Shown here: piece by piece, positions 32,233 through 40,713 of the stretch
Layout of the letters: the number at the start of each line of letters is the position of its first letter
Numbering within the stretch: the stretch's first letter is position 1
NCBI GenBank assembly: GCA_014238125.1
Contig: JABABS010000097.1
Span: 1 to 41,016, forward strand
Origin: Phycisphaerales bacterium
Lineage (GTDB): Bacteria; Planctomycetota; Phycisphaerae; Phycisphaerales; SM1A02
DNA: 41,016 bases
Reading direction: 5' to 3'
Position numbers and translations under genes: made by a program
Notes under the pieces: model-generated
The model's input: the letters and a program-made list of their open reading frames with translations, nothing else
Told to the model about the DNA's origin: nothing
Databases searched by the model: none

Positions 32233-34713
32233 ATGTCTGAAAAGACATGTTCGGAAACGCCATGTATGGCGGAAAAGATAAAGACAGTGACTGAAGAAAG
32301 TAAGACGAGCAAGTCAAGTAAAAAAATTAGCGAAATAATGATTGTCAACGATGATCCGGGAGTAGCAACTCGAATTGCAATCTGTGAAAAAGGACGGCTC
32401 GAAGAGTTGTACACGGAACGGTTAAAGACAGCAACATCGGTGGGTAATATTTACAAAGGCAGAGTAACGAATGTTGAATCTTCGATTCAAGCAGTTTTTG
32501 TTGAATATGGTGGCACTCAAAGTGGTTTTCTCCATGTAACAGATCTCCATCCTAAATATTTCCCCGGAAGTGAAACGAGGGAGCGCGTAGGCAAAAAAGT
32601 TGCAAAGCGTGCAAGGCCTCCTATTCAAAAATGCCTAAAGAGAGGTGACGAAGTCCTCGTGCAAGTGATGAAGGAAGGGATTGGTACGAAGGGTCCTACT
32701 CTCACGAGTTACTTGTCAATTCCGGGACGTCTTTCAGTCATCATGCCCTATATGGATAAAGTCGGCGTATCTCGAAAAATTGAAGATCTCGATGAACGCC
32801 GAGAAATGCGGAAAGTTCTAGATGAAATAAATTTGCCAGAAGGTTTTGGATTTATTTTACGCACCGCTGGCAAAGGGAAAAAAGTTGCTGAAGTAAAAAG
32901 AGATATTGCATATCTCGTTCGACTTTGGAATATGATTGAAAAGAGAATTAAAACAATCGCGGCGCCGTGTCCGTTGTACAACGAATCAGATCTAGTAGTT
33001 CGAACAATTCGCGACGTCCTTCGACCTTCAATTGATGCAATCATTGTTGATTCGGAAAGTGCTTATGAGAGAATAGAATCGTTTTTACGAGTTGCTTCCC
33101 CAAGATCTTCTCGAAAGATCATTCGGTACAACGATGCAGCGCCTATTTTTCATGCGTTTGATCTCGAACGTCAAATAGAGGAAATTCATAATCGCGAAGT
33201 GCATTTGCCAAGCGGTGGAAGGCTTGTGATTGATCAGACGGAAGCGCTTGTCGCAATAGATGTGAACTCTGGAAAAAGTAGAAGCGCAAAGAACAGTGAA
33301 ACAAATGCTTTTAATACAAATATGGAAGCGGCTGATGAAATTTGTCGTCAACTGCGTCTACGAGACCTTGGCGGTTTAGTCATCAATGATTTGATTGATA
33401 TGGGAAAAGTGTCCAATCGTAAAAAAGTTGAAGCTTGTTTTGAGAAAAATTTAGAGCGTGATCGCGCACGTGCTTCAGTTCTTCCAATAAGCCGTTTTGG
33501 CCTGATGGAAATGACAAGACAAAGAATCCGTCCAAGTGTGTTAGATAGTCATTACGGCGAATGCAGGCACTGTGCAGGGAGAGGACTTGTAAAAACTCCA
33601 GAAGAGGTTGCCTCGGATGCAACCCGTCATGCGGGTTGGATTCTACGTGACCCTCGTATTCACCGTGTGGAACTTGCGTGCTCTGCAAGTGTAGGTTCCG
33701 CTATATTTTCGAATAAGCGCAGTGAACTTGCAAAATATGAGAGTACATCAGGAAAACAAATTGTTGTACGAATTAGCGAAACAATCGCCACTGATCAAGT
33801 GGCGTACTTCGCATATGACACACGTGGCGCTGACATTGATGTGAGCACAATTCCAGATCCCGTTCCTCCAACAATAAAAGAGTTGCTTGATCGTGATCAA
33901 AGTGTTGCTTCCAAAGAGGAAATAAAGCCAAAACGTGGACGACGAAGGCGCAATAAAATGCCCCTAGCTGAGGCTTCCGCTATTGCAGAAGATGCAAATC
34001 TTGATGCAGAAGTAGCAAATTTAGATAAGCCGGAAAAAGTTGCAAAGAAAACGCAAAAAGTTGCAAAGAAATCGCAAAAAGTTGCAAAGAAATCGCAAAA
34101 AGTTGCAAAGAAATCCCAAAAAGATACGCCAGCTGAAAATGCAATCCGAGTCTACGAACTTGCCAGAAAAATTGGCAAGTCTAGTAAGGAAGTCATAAAT
34201 CGATGTAAAGAAGCGGAAATAGTAGTCGGAAATCATATGTCGAAACTCACAACAGCAATAGTTGCGAACATTGAAACACTTTTTGCAAATGAATCTGAAG
34301 AAGAATCCACAATCCCACCTAAAAAACGAAGAAGACGCGGTGGTAGAAGGAGAAGAGGAAGAAAACCACAGCAAGATAGCGTTGGGAGTGAAGACTCTCA
34401 AAGTAATAATAACATTAGCGATGCTGTAAGTGATAAAAAAACAGGCAATATTACAAAGAACCAGAAAAACAAAAAAACAAGCAGGCGTAGACAGAAAAAA
34501 GCTGTTGCAGATATAGACGTAGAAACTCAAGTCCCCAATGAAAAGAAAGTCTCTCGCCGAAAAACGAAAAAGAAACCAGTAACAACTCTTGTAGATAAGA
34601 AACCAAAAGCTAAAGTAGAAACAAAAAAGCCAGCGAGAAAAACGTTATACGGAACATCGAGACGTAAGGTGAGTTCAGAAGAAACTTCTACAAGCCGTGG
34701 TGACCGAGAGTGA
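32233..34713 (+). CDS. rne: Ribonuclease E/G with IF2_N-like domain in a basic tail
   Basis: From the ATG at 32233 this protein has 826 aa. After a 35-residue leader come the RNase E core and S1 domain (GNIYKGRVTNVESSIQAVFVEYG). The catalytic aspartates are D343 (AIDVNSGKS) and D386 (GLVINDLIDM). The zinc-link cysteines are C444 and C447 (CRHC). These have the same spacing as E. coli D303, D346, C404 and C407. The tail is low-complexity and basic. It has four KVAKKxQ repeats (about 602-629), then residues 636-684 (IRVYELARKIGKSSKEVINR, then GNHMSKLT), which match the IF2_N fold of initiation factor IF-2, then arginine-rich blocks. The start could also be TTG at 32215. The stop overlaps dxr by 4 nt. 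Confidence 0.93.
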   Translation: MSEKTCSETPCMAEKIKTVTEESKTSKSSKKISEIMIVNDDPGVATRIAICEKGRLEELYTERLKTATSVGNIYKGRVTNVESSIQAVFVEYGGTQSGFLHVTDLHPKYFPGSETRERVGKKVAKRARPPIQKCLKRGDEVLVQVMKEGIGTKGPTLTSYLSIPGRLSVIMPYMDKVGVSRKIEDLDERREMRKVLDEINLPEGFGFILRTAGKGKKVAEVKRDIAYLVRLWNMIEKRIKTIAAPCPLYNESDLVVRTIRDVLRPSIDAIIVDSESAYERIESFLRVASPRSSRKIIRYNDAAPIFHAFDLERQIEEIHNREVHLPSGGRLVIDQTEALVAIDVNSGKSRSAKNSETNAFNTNMEAADEICRQLRLRDLGGLVINDLIDMGKVSNRKKVEACFEKNLERDRARASVLPISRFGLMEMTRQRIRPSVLDSHYGECRHCAGRGLVKTPEEVASDATRHAGWILRDPRIHRVELACSASVGSAIFSNKRSELAKYESTSGKQIVVRISETIATDQVAYFAYDTRGADIDVSTIPDPVPPTIKELLDRDQSVASKEEIKPKRGRRRRNKMPLAEASAIAEDANLDAEVANLDKPEKVAKKTQKVAKKSQKVAKKSQKVAKKSQKDTPAENAIRVYELARKIGKSSKEVINRCKEAEIVVGNHMSKLTTAIVANIETLFANESEEESTIPPKKRRRRGGRRRRGRKPQQDSVGSEDSQSNNNISDAVSDKKTGNITKNQKNKKTSRRRQKKAVADIDVETQVPNEKKVSRRKTKKKPVTTLVDKKPKAKVETKKPARKTLYGTSRRKVSSEETSTSRGDRE
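34036..34119 (+). repeat. Four tandem 21-bp repeats inside rne
   Basis: The unit encodes KVAKKSQ (the first copy has T instead of S). Units are 34036-34056, 34057-34077, 34078-34098 and 34099-34119, nearly identical at DNA level. The exactness suggests recent slippage, so copy number may vary between strains. The repeats fall in the disordered basic linker before the IF2_N-like domain. Confidence 0.9.
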
Positions 34714-35879
34714 ATAAGCGGATCTTTATCCTTGGCTCGACTGGTTCAATCGGCATTAGTGCTATTGAAGTAATTCAACACTTGCAGCGAGTTGACGGAA
34801 AAGACATGTGGCAAATAGTTGGAATTGCTGCTGGGAATAATTCCACTTTGCTCGCGAGGCAAGCAGAGTCCCTTTCAATTAACAGTGTTGCGCTTGTTTC
34901 AGGCGAGAAGATAGACGTTGAACATTTTTATGCTGGAGAACAAGCTGCAGTTGAACTTTTAAGGAACCATGCATTAAATGGTGACATGGTTATTGCATCT
35001 ATTGTTGGTTTTGCAGGAGTTGAACCTGTTCTTACAGCAATTGAATTAGGCTGCGATATTGCACTTGCAAATAAAGAAGCACTTGTTGCAGCAGGAAACA
35101 TTGTCATGGAAGCAGCCAAAACTGCTGGAGTAAAAATTTTGCCAGTAGATAGTGAGCACTCCGCAATTTTTCAATGTTTAGCAGGAAAAAAATTAGAAAG
35201 CGTTCGCTCCATCGTTCTCACTGCAAGCGGCGGCTCGCTCCGAGATCGAACTTTGGATGAAATCAATCATGTTTCTGTTGAAGAAGTGCTTTCTCATCCA
35301 ACATGGAAGATGGGCCCAAAAGTAACAGTTGATTCTGCTTCCCTTATGAATAAGGCGCTTGAAATTATTGAAGCGCATTGGCTATTCGCTGCTTCAAGTG
35401 AAAAAATTCAAGCAGTAATCCACCGTGAATCCCTTGTACATGGCTTGGTTGAATTTATTGACGGTTCAATGGTTGCACAACTTGCTCCGCCTGATATGAA
35501 GATGCCGATTCAATATGCACTTACCTATCCTAATCTGAAGGATGGTGGACAAAAAGGGTGCAATTGGGAGACATTATCAGCACTGCATTTTGAGCCGATT
35601 GATCCAATTCGGTATCCTGCAGTTGTGTTGGCAAAAGAGGTTATTGAGCGAGGCGGAACTGCTGGGGCTATTTTTAGTGCTGCCAATGAAGTTGCCGTTG
35701 ATGAGTTTCTTAATCAAACATTGCCTTTTGGGTCGATTGTACGTATTGTTAAAAAGACGCTTGAGACCATATCAGTCTCCCCAGCGTCAAGTTTGGAAGC
35801 GGTTACAGCCGCAGACAGTGAGGCACGCAGCGTAGCAATGGAATTGATTGCATCGCATGCAGGGAAAGAATTCGTATGA
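34710..35879 (+). CDS. dxr: 1-deoxy-D-xylulose 5-phosphate reductoisomerase
   Basis: Dxr (IspC) makes 2-C-methyl-D-erythritol 4-phosphate in the non-mevalonate isoprenoid pathway, using NADPH. This 389-aa protein has the N-terminal FILGSTGSIGISAIEVI nucleotide loop, ALANKEALVAAG, the metal and substrate segment PVDSEHSAIFQCL, LTASGGSLRD, and SLMNKALEIIEAHWLF. The length is normal. It starts with GTG (34710), overlapping the rne stop by 4 nt, and its stop overlaps the rseP start by 4 nt. The dxr-rseP order is common in bacteria. Confidence 0.97.
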   Translation: MNKRIFILGSTGSIGISAIEVIQHLQRVDGKDMWQIVGIAAGNNSTLLARQAESLSINSVALVSGEKIDVEHFYAGEQAAVELLRNHALNGDMVIASIVGFAGVEPVLTAIELGCDIALANKEALVAAGNIVMEAAKTAGVKILPVDSEHSAIFQCLAGKKLESVRSIVLTASGGSLRDRTLDEINHVSVEEVLSHPTWKMGPKVTVDSASLMNKALEIIEAHWLFAASSEKIQAVIHRESLVHGLVEFIDGSMVAQLAPPDMKMPIQYALTYPNLKDGGQKGCNWETLSALHFEPIDPIRYPAVVLAKEVIERGGTAGAIFSAANEVAVDEFLNQTLPFGSIVRIVKKTLETISVSPASSLEAVTAADSEARSVAMELIASHAGKEFV

Positions 35880-37915
35880 GCATTACTTCTTTATTGAATG
35901 TCATTTTAATTGTCCTTGGTTTCGGCATGCTTATCGGTTTGCATGAACTTGGTCACTTTATCGCAGCCAAGTGGTCTGGGATAAGAACGAACGCGTTCGC
36001 AGTTGGTATGGGTCCTGTTGTTTTTTCATGGCGAAGTGGAGTTGGTATTACTTTTGGATCATCTAAGTCAAAAATAATAGATAAGTTCGGTAAAGATGCT
36101 ACAGAAATGACTGATGCCCAGCTAGAAGAACATAATTTAGGTGAGACAGAGTATTCCTTACGGTTATTACCAATAGGTGGTTTTGTCAGTATGCTCGGAC
36201 AGGAAGATGGCAAGCCAGAGGAAGTTTCGCAAGATCCTAGAAGTTACAACATGTGTCCGATCGGCAAGCGAATGGTTGTTGTTTCTGCTGGTGTTTTCAT
36301 GAACATATTGCTCGCTGCTGTGTTGTTTGTTGGTTGTTTTCAATTTGGAGTACGTTTTGAAGCTCCAGTCATTGGTCAGGTGATTCCAAATTCCCCTGCG
36401 TCAGAGGCAATTACAAGTGACGGGTCGCATTTGCTCTCAGGTGACACTGTCGTCTCAATTAATGGCAAAGCTGCTTCAACATTCACTGATATTCAGATTG
36501 CTGGCGCAATGTCAAAGCCGGGAGTGCCTGTTGTTCTTGAAGTTCAACGAAGTGGAGAAGATCAAACCCTTGCTTTTAAGATGACACCCCGCAGTGTTTC
36601 TCAAGAAGGGTTGCTCGAACTTGGTTTGTATCCAGCTTCATCTTTGACTATACCCGTGGGAGAAACAGGAAAGGAAGTTATTTCCTATCTCGCTGCATCG
36701 TATCCAATTTTGAAAGATGTAACTGTTGGTTCTCAACTGGTGAACATCAATGGAAAAGATGTTTCCACATGGTCAGAACTGAATGAATCAATTCAACAAA
36801 GCGGTGGCAAGACATTGATCACTAGATGGAATGGCAGTGATTCGGTAGATGAAATTAAAGTAACTCCAACACCTTCCTTTGAGCAGTTTCAACCAGTTGC
36901 TGCTTATCCCGCTACACCTGAACACGGACTCCTCGGCTTGTGCCCGCTTCCGTTGATTAAATCAGTTGTTGAAGGGAGTCCAAACCAAGCAGTATTACAA
37001 GGTGGCGATGTTATTCTTAGCGCAAACAATGTTGAATACCCAAGACAAGGGCAGCTTCGCGATATGTTGGCAACATACTCTAGTGATACTATGAAACTGC
37101 GAGTTTTAAGAGATACTGAAATTGTCGATATTCAAGTGGAAATTGTTTCAGGAAAACTCGGAGTACTTCTTACGCATGCTTGGGATTTGCCGATTGTCTC
37201 GCAACCAGTGCAACGGGTCGTTGTCAATGGAAATGAAAGCAATACGGTGATTGCAAACAGGCAAGTTCTTGCGGGTTCTACGTTAGTTTCACTCAACGGA
37301 GATAAAATCTCAAGTTGGTTTGTCTTTAGACAATTGATTGATGATTCAAAAGGTGTTCTAGCGCTTGTAATGAGTCCCCCAATTGCTGAGTCTCATCCTT
37401 TTGCACTTGATATACAACTAACATCATCAGAGTATGAAAACGTTACAAGTTTAGGTTGGTCAACGCCATTGATCCCAAATTTGTTTGAGCCACTCTATGT
37501 TGTCAGAAGTAGTGGGGGTAATCCATTTGTTGCACTTCAAATGGGAATAGATGAGACTGTGAATATGGTCGTCATGACGTATCTCACGATTGATCGTTTA
37601 CTCCGTCGCAGCGTTGGTGTTGATCAACTCCGAGGTCCAGTGGGTATTATCCATATAGGCTCGAGGATTGCTGATCGAGGCATGAGTTACTTCCTTTTTT
37701 TCTTAGCAATCATTAGTGTTAATCTAGCAGTGCTGAATTTCCTGCCTTTGCCAATTGTCGATGGAGGCTTGTTTTTGTATTTACTTTATGAAAAATTTAG
37801 AGGAAAGCCACCATCAATTGCTTTCCAAAATGCAGCTGCGATGCTTGGCCTTGGGATGATTGGTGTCCTTTTTGTTGTAACTTTTTACAACGATATTCTT
37901 AGACTAGTTGGTTAA
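35876..37915 (+). CDS. rseP: RseP-type site-2 metalloprotease with expanded PDZ region
   Basis: This 679-aa intramembrane protease has the zinc motif HELGH (23-27) in the first membrane segment and the third ligand region NFLPLPIVDGG near residue 628. Hydrophobic segments sit at both ends. It is much longer than the usual 430-470 aa of RseP. The extra length lies between the membrane halves, where I see about four PDZ-like units (near 165-240, 260-335, 355-430 and 435-520), each with a GDxVxxING- or GSxLVxxNG-type strand. Substrates in this family include anti-sigma factors and signal-peptide remnants. It overlaps dxr by 4 nt. Confidence 0.88.
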   Translation: MSITSLLNVILIVLGFGMLIGLHELGHFIAAKWSGIRTNAFAVGMGPVVFSWRSGVGITFGSSKSKIIDKFGKDATEMTDAQLEEHNLGETEYSLRLLPIGGFVSMLGQEDGKPEEVSQDPRSYNMCPIGKRMVVVSAGVFMNILLAAVLFVGCFQFGVRFEAPVIGQVIPNSPASEAITSDGSHLLSGDTVVSINGKAASTFTDIQIAGAMSKPGVPVVLEVQRSGEDQTLAFKMTPRSVSQEGLLELGLYPASSLTIPVGETGKEVISYLAASYPILKDVTVGSQLVNINGKDVSTWSELNESIQQSGGKTLITRWNGSDSVDEIKVTPTPSFEQFQPVAAYPATPEHGLLGLCPLPLIKSVVEGSPNQAVLQGGDVILSANNVEYPRQGQLRDMLATYSSDTMKLRVLRDTEIVDIQVEIVSGKLGVLLTHAWDLPIVSQPVQRVVVNGNESNTVIANRQVLAGSTLVSLNGDKISSWFVFRQLIDDSKGVLALVMSPPIAESHPFALDIQLTSSEYENVTSLGWSTPLIPNLFEPLYVVRSSGGNPFVALQMGIDETVNMVVMTYLTIDRLLRRSVGVDQLRGPVGIIHIGSRIADRGMSYFLFFLAIISVNLAVLNFLPLPIVDGGLFLYLLYEKFRGKPPSIAFQNAAAMLGLGMIGVLFVVTFYNDILRLVG

Positions 37916-38059
37916 CCTCTATTGTTGGTAATGTGGGGTGTTTGTGCAGTTTGTGCATGCTCTTATCTGCTGTAATAGACGAACAATTGCAAAGCGATAG
38001 TGCTTTTACGGCGATGAAAGAAGTATCACACTCACCAAAGTGGTAGGAAACAAGCTCAC
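37916..38059. other. Intergenic stretch between rseP and the GGDEF gene
   Basis: This 144-nt gap has no gene. It holds a short direct repeat of TTTGTGCA near 37939-37958 and no convincing terminator hairpin. Confidence 0.4.
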
Positions 38060-39124
38060 ATGCGAACACAGTTCAACATTGACGATCAGATGCGACGACG
38101 AGTTTTTATTGTTGAGGGCGACCCGATTGTCGCGCAACATCTCGTTGCTGCCTTGCTAACTGGGGAAAAACAACAATTAGATGCTAAACGAATTGGTGCA
38201 TCGGAAATGATCGAATGCACGATTGTGCCCTCGCAAAGAAACTTCTTTGAAACCGATCCTGCGATGTGGGATATTGTGATTACTGCATCTAATTTACATG
38301 ATGGAAATGGTTTTGAAATACTCGCATTTGTGCAAGGACTAAGACCAGATGTGCCAGTGATCCTCACTGGCGATCCTGATGAAGCAGATGGTGCGGTTGA
38401 AGCGATTCGTGCTGGTGCGGCAGACTATTTGATGTTGACCGGTCATGAAATGATTACGCTTCCTGTAACCATTCAAAAATCACTTGCCCTGCAAGTAATT
38501 CGAAGTGAAAACGATGATCTTCATGCAGATCTTAGTCAATCACTTTCTGAACTCGGCGTGGCGAATCGAGAGCTGCAATTGATGATTCAACGACTTGAAG
38601 TTGCTGCTAGAACTGATGACTTGACAAAACTGAGTAACCGACGCTGGCTAAACTTGATGATCGAGGGTCGCTGGGAGGAAGCGATGCGAAGTGGTATACC
38701 TTTAGCATTCCTCATGATTGATTTAGATGGGTTTAAAAAGTTGAATGACCAGCTCGGGCATCATCGAGGTGACGAAGTGCTGCGATTGGCTGCACGCGTC
38801 CTTGAAGCGAACTGTCGGTCAGTCGATATTGCTGCGAGATTTGGTGGGGATGAGTTTGGAGTCTTAATGCCACATGCCGATCCAGATGCAGCTGTAAGTG
38901 TTGCTCGGCGAATTGCATCTGCATTCGACGAGGCGATTGCAGTTTTGGAATTACCAAATACAAATGTATCAATGTCAATTGGAGTTGCCCATTGGGAATT
39001 AACGAACCCAGTTAATGCTGACCAACTTGTGCGTCATGCTGACGAGGCGATGTACGCAGCGAAGGAAGATCCAAACCGGCGTGTGATGATACGTACTGCA
39101 AATGGTCACTCAGAAGCAGCATAG
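38060..39124 (+). CDS. Diguanylate cyclase with degenerate receiver domain
   Basis: This 354-aa protein makes cyclic di-GMP. Residues 11-130 fold like a receiver (VFIVEGDP, then WDIVITASNLHDGNG), but the phospho-acceptor aspartate at the end of strand 3 is alanine (A76), and the usual lysine near residue 125 is absent, so phosphorylation control is unlikely. A helical linker (150-182, NDDLHADLSQSLSELGVANR) connects to the GGDEF domain. The active site GGDEF is 262-266, with an intact product-inhibition I-site RSVD at 253-256. Metal and substrate residues in FLMIDLDGFKKLND are also intact. It is monocistronic. An internal ATG at residue 11 is an alternative start. Confidence 0.93.
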   Translation: MRTQFNIDDQMRRRVFIVEGDPIVAQHLVAALLTGEKQQLDAKRIGASEMIECTIVPSQRNFFETDPAMWDIVITASNLHDGNGFEILAFVQGLRPDVPVILTGDPDEADGAVEAIRAGAADYLMLTGHEMITLPVTIQKSLALQVIRSENDDLHADLSQSLSELGVANRELQLMIQRLEVAARTDDLTKLSNRRWLNLMIEGRWEEAMRSGIPLAFLMIDLDGFKKLNDQLGHHRGDEVLRLAARVLEANCRSVDIAARFGGDEFGVLMPHADPDAAVSVARRIASAFDEAIAVLELPNTNVSMSIGVAHWELTNPVNADQLVRHADEAMYAAKEDPNRRVMIRTANGHSEAA

Positions 39125-39169
39125 GTCGCAATTTGTATGAAACGAGTTACATTCATTATGAATTAGCGT

Positions 39170-39185
39170 AACAGGGGCACCTGTT
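39170..39185. terminator. Hairpin between the GGDEF gene and smpB
   Basis: AACAGG (39170-39175) and CCTGTT (39180-39185) flank GGCA. The hairpin sits in the convergent gap and touches the smpB stop codon. There is no T-tract, so its terminator role is weak. Confidence 0.3.
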
Positions 39186-39664
39186 TACATACGACGTTTC
39201 ATAGCGCGTTCCATTTCTCGAGTGGCTGTTCTTTTCGCGAGATCTTGCCGTTTGTCTGAACGTTGTTTCCCTGTAGCAAAACCGACGAGAAGTTTTGCTC
39301 TACCTTTGACGAAAAAAAGTTTTAATGGAACAAGAGTTCGTCCCGGACTGTGTGTGTATTTTGCTAATTTGCGTATTTCCCGTTTGTGTGCGAGCAATAC
39401 TCTAGTGCGAACTGGGTCGTGTTGGTGATTTACTGAAGCATTTGGATACTCCGCAATATGAACTCCATGAAGTGAGAGTTTGATTGGATGATCTGATGCT
39501 CTCACCCAGCCTTCAGCGAGGCTCGCTTGGCCATCTCTGATAGATTTGACTTCACTTCCAACAAGGACAATGCCAACTTCAATGGTTTCTTGAATAGAAT
39601 AATCGTGTCGAGCGCGGCGATTTTCAATTACAGGAGCGTTAGTTTTGGAAGATTTCTTCGCCAT
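39185..39664 (-). CDS. smpB: SsrA-binding protein SmpB
   Basis: SmpB binds tmRNA and brings it to stalled ribosomes for trans-translation. This 159-aa protein shows the standard fold markers: ENRRARHDYSIQETIEVGIVLVGSEVKSIRDGQASL, then LVPLKLFFVKGRAKLLVGFATGK, and a basic C-terminal tail rich in Lys and Arg that enters the mRNA channel. The length is usual. The ssrA gene that encodes its RNA partner is often nearby in bacteria but is not recognised in this window. It is convergent with the GGDEF gene and divergent from the dockerin-type gene. Confidence 0.97.
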   Translation of the reverse strand: MAKKSSKTNAPVIENRRARHDYSIQETIEVGIVLVGSEVKSIRDGQASLAEGWVRASDHPIKLSLHGVHIAEYPNASVNHQHDPVRTRVLLAHKREIRKLAKYTHSPGRTLVPLKLFFVKGRAKLLVGFATGKQRSDKRQDLAKRTATREMERAMKRRM

Positions 39665-39677
39665 TTTTGGACAGTAT

Positions 39678-39692
39678 CCTTCATTATGAAGG
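39678..39692. promoter_or_regulatory. Inverted repeat in the smpB/dockerin divergent gap
   Basis: CCTTCAT (39678-39684) is followed after one base by its inverted copy ATGAAGG (39686-39692). It lies 14 nt upstream of the smpB start. A short palindrome between divergent genes could be an operator; chance is also possible. Confidence 0.25.
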
Positions 39693-39773
39693 TCTCTGTG
39701 CTATATATTAACATTATTGCTTGGTTATTCTCTGTTTTGCAGGTAGAGTGTAGTCAGTAACTAGGAGAACGCT

Positions 39774-40469
39774 ATGAGTTTTACAACGATACCGATACTT
39801 GGGATGCTCGTCGTTGGAGGGGTATCACCTTCGATCAATGAAGATTTTACAGTGACCACAAGTGGTCAAAATATTGTTTGGGAATGTCCTTCTCTTATCG
39901 CTACTGATGGATCATTTTACGAAATGCTCTACACCGTACTTAGCGCGAATGTACTTGTAAGTTATGGTGGTTTTGAGTTTGGTCCCTACGATGTAACTGA
40001 TATGATTCCTCCTGAAGTAATTGTGACTTGGCAGCCATCTGCGGCGCCTATGCCCCTTGATTTTATGTGGCATGAAGTAATTACTCCTAATGACGGAAGT
40101 CCTCCATCCCTTGCCTATGAGTGGATTGTCGAAGTTGATGCTAGTGGCAACATTCAATGGCGTGGCAAAAATGTCATACTTGGTGAAGCAGTATATGATT
40201 TAGGTTGGCCTTTTGGTGAAGTTACTGTTCAAATTGAAGAAGGGACTATCAACTCGAATATAGAGATATATCAAGTTGAAAATCCATGCTACGAAGATGT
40301 AAATGCGAATGGATCTGTCGAAGTGAGTGATCTCCTTGCTGTGATCGACAATTGGGGGTTGTGCCCAGGCTGCCTAGACGAAATCCCTGGAGATGTTAAT
40401 TTCGACAGTGCCGTTGATGTCACCGATCTACTGTTGATCGTTGGCAGTTGGGGTCCTTGTCCGGGATAA
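39774..40469 (+). CDS. Secreted protein with dockerin-type repeats
   Basis: This 231-aa protein begins with a short hydrophobic leader (TTIPILGMLVVGGVS), probably a signal peptide though without a positively charged start. About 150 residues of unassigned, likely beta-rich domain follow. The C-terminal 60 residues have two dockerin-like EF-hand loops starting near D175 (EDVNANGSVEVSDLLAVI) and D207 (GDVNFDSAVDVTDLLLIVG), each followed by W and C-P-G. Such paired repeats are common at the C-termini of planctomycete secreted proteins, where their partner is unknown. An AGGAG Shine-Dalgarno precedes the ATG. The first domain matches no family I know. Confidence 0.85.
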   Translation: MSFTTIPILGMLVVGGVSPSINEDFTVTTSGQNIVWECPSLIATDGSFYEMLYTVLSANVLVSYGGFEFGPYDVTDMIPPEVIVTWQPSAAPMPLDFMWHEVITPNDGSPPSLAYEWIVEVDASGNIQWRGKNVILGEAVYDLGWPFGEVTVQIEEGTINSNIEIYQVENPCYEDVNANGSVEVSDLLAVIDNWGLCPGCLDEIPGDVNFDSAVDVTDLLLIVGSWGPCPG

Positions 40470-40713
40470 CGTCCTTACTCAATGCGCGAGAGAGGACTCG
40501 AACCTTACTTGCGTAAACGCTGCTAGCGATATTGAAAACAAAGAAAATGAAGGGGCGGCAATTTGCGGCGCATCCAAATGCGCATCACTTCTAGACAAAA
40601 CGACATTAATTGAAGAGTTATTGATCGCCTTGGGGGCATTGTCACCCGAGTCGCAAAGGGAGTTGTTGCGCGCAGCACTCGAACAGAAACAGAGGGAGAG
40701 TAATAATGATTGA
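40441..40713 (+). CDS. Small hypothetical ORF at the element edge (start uncertain)
   Basis: The frame is open from a TTG inside the previous gene, but the early part merely translates the tRNA fragment. The likely real part is the C-terminal 40 residues or so, predicted helical (TTLIEELLIALGALSPESQRELLRAAL). There is no ATG; TTG codons such as 40621 are possible starts, or the 5' end may have been lost at integration. The stop overlaps the next gene's ATG region by 8 nt, suggesting coupling. No family is recognised. Confidence 0.3.
   Translation: MAVGVLVRDNVLTQCAREDSNLTCVNAASDIENKENEGAAICGASKCASLLDKTTLIEELLIALGALSPESQRELLRAALEQKQRESNND
40483..40505 (-). other. tRNA 3'-end fragment, probable attachment site
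   Basis: Read on the minus strand, these 23 bases are the GGTTCGAGTC T-arm and the 3' acceptor strand of a tRNA, ending at A73. Pairing partners for the T-stem fail beyond three base pairs, and no D- or anticodon arm follows, so it is a fragment. Its 3' side faces ordinary chromosomal genes and its 5' side faces element-like genes. That is the geometry left when an element integrates into a tRNA 3' end. The intact tRNA should lie to the right of the window. Confidence 0.55.

Noticed and set aside
34021-34530. Hydrophobic, Phe- and Cys-rich minus-strand frame with repeats
   Set aside because: It is the complement of the Lys-rich rne tail repeats (antisense of AAA/AAG gives Phe/Leu), not a membrane protein.
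40483-40505. Complete tRNA or tmRNA gene near smpB
   Set aside because: Only the T-arm and acceptor 3' strand are present; T-stem pairing fails after three pairs, and no anticodon arm or 5' acceptor follows.
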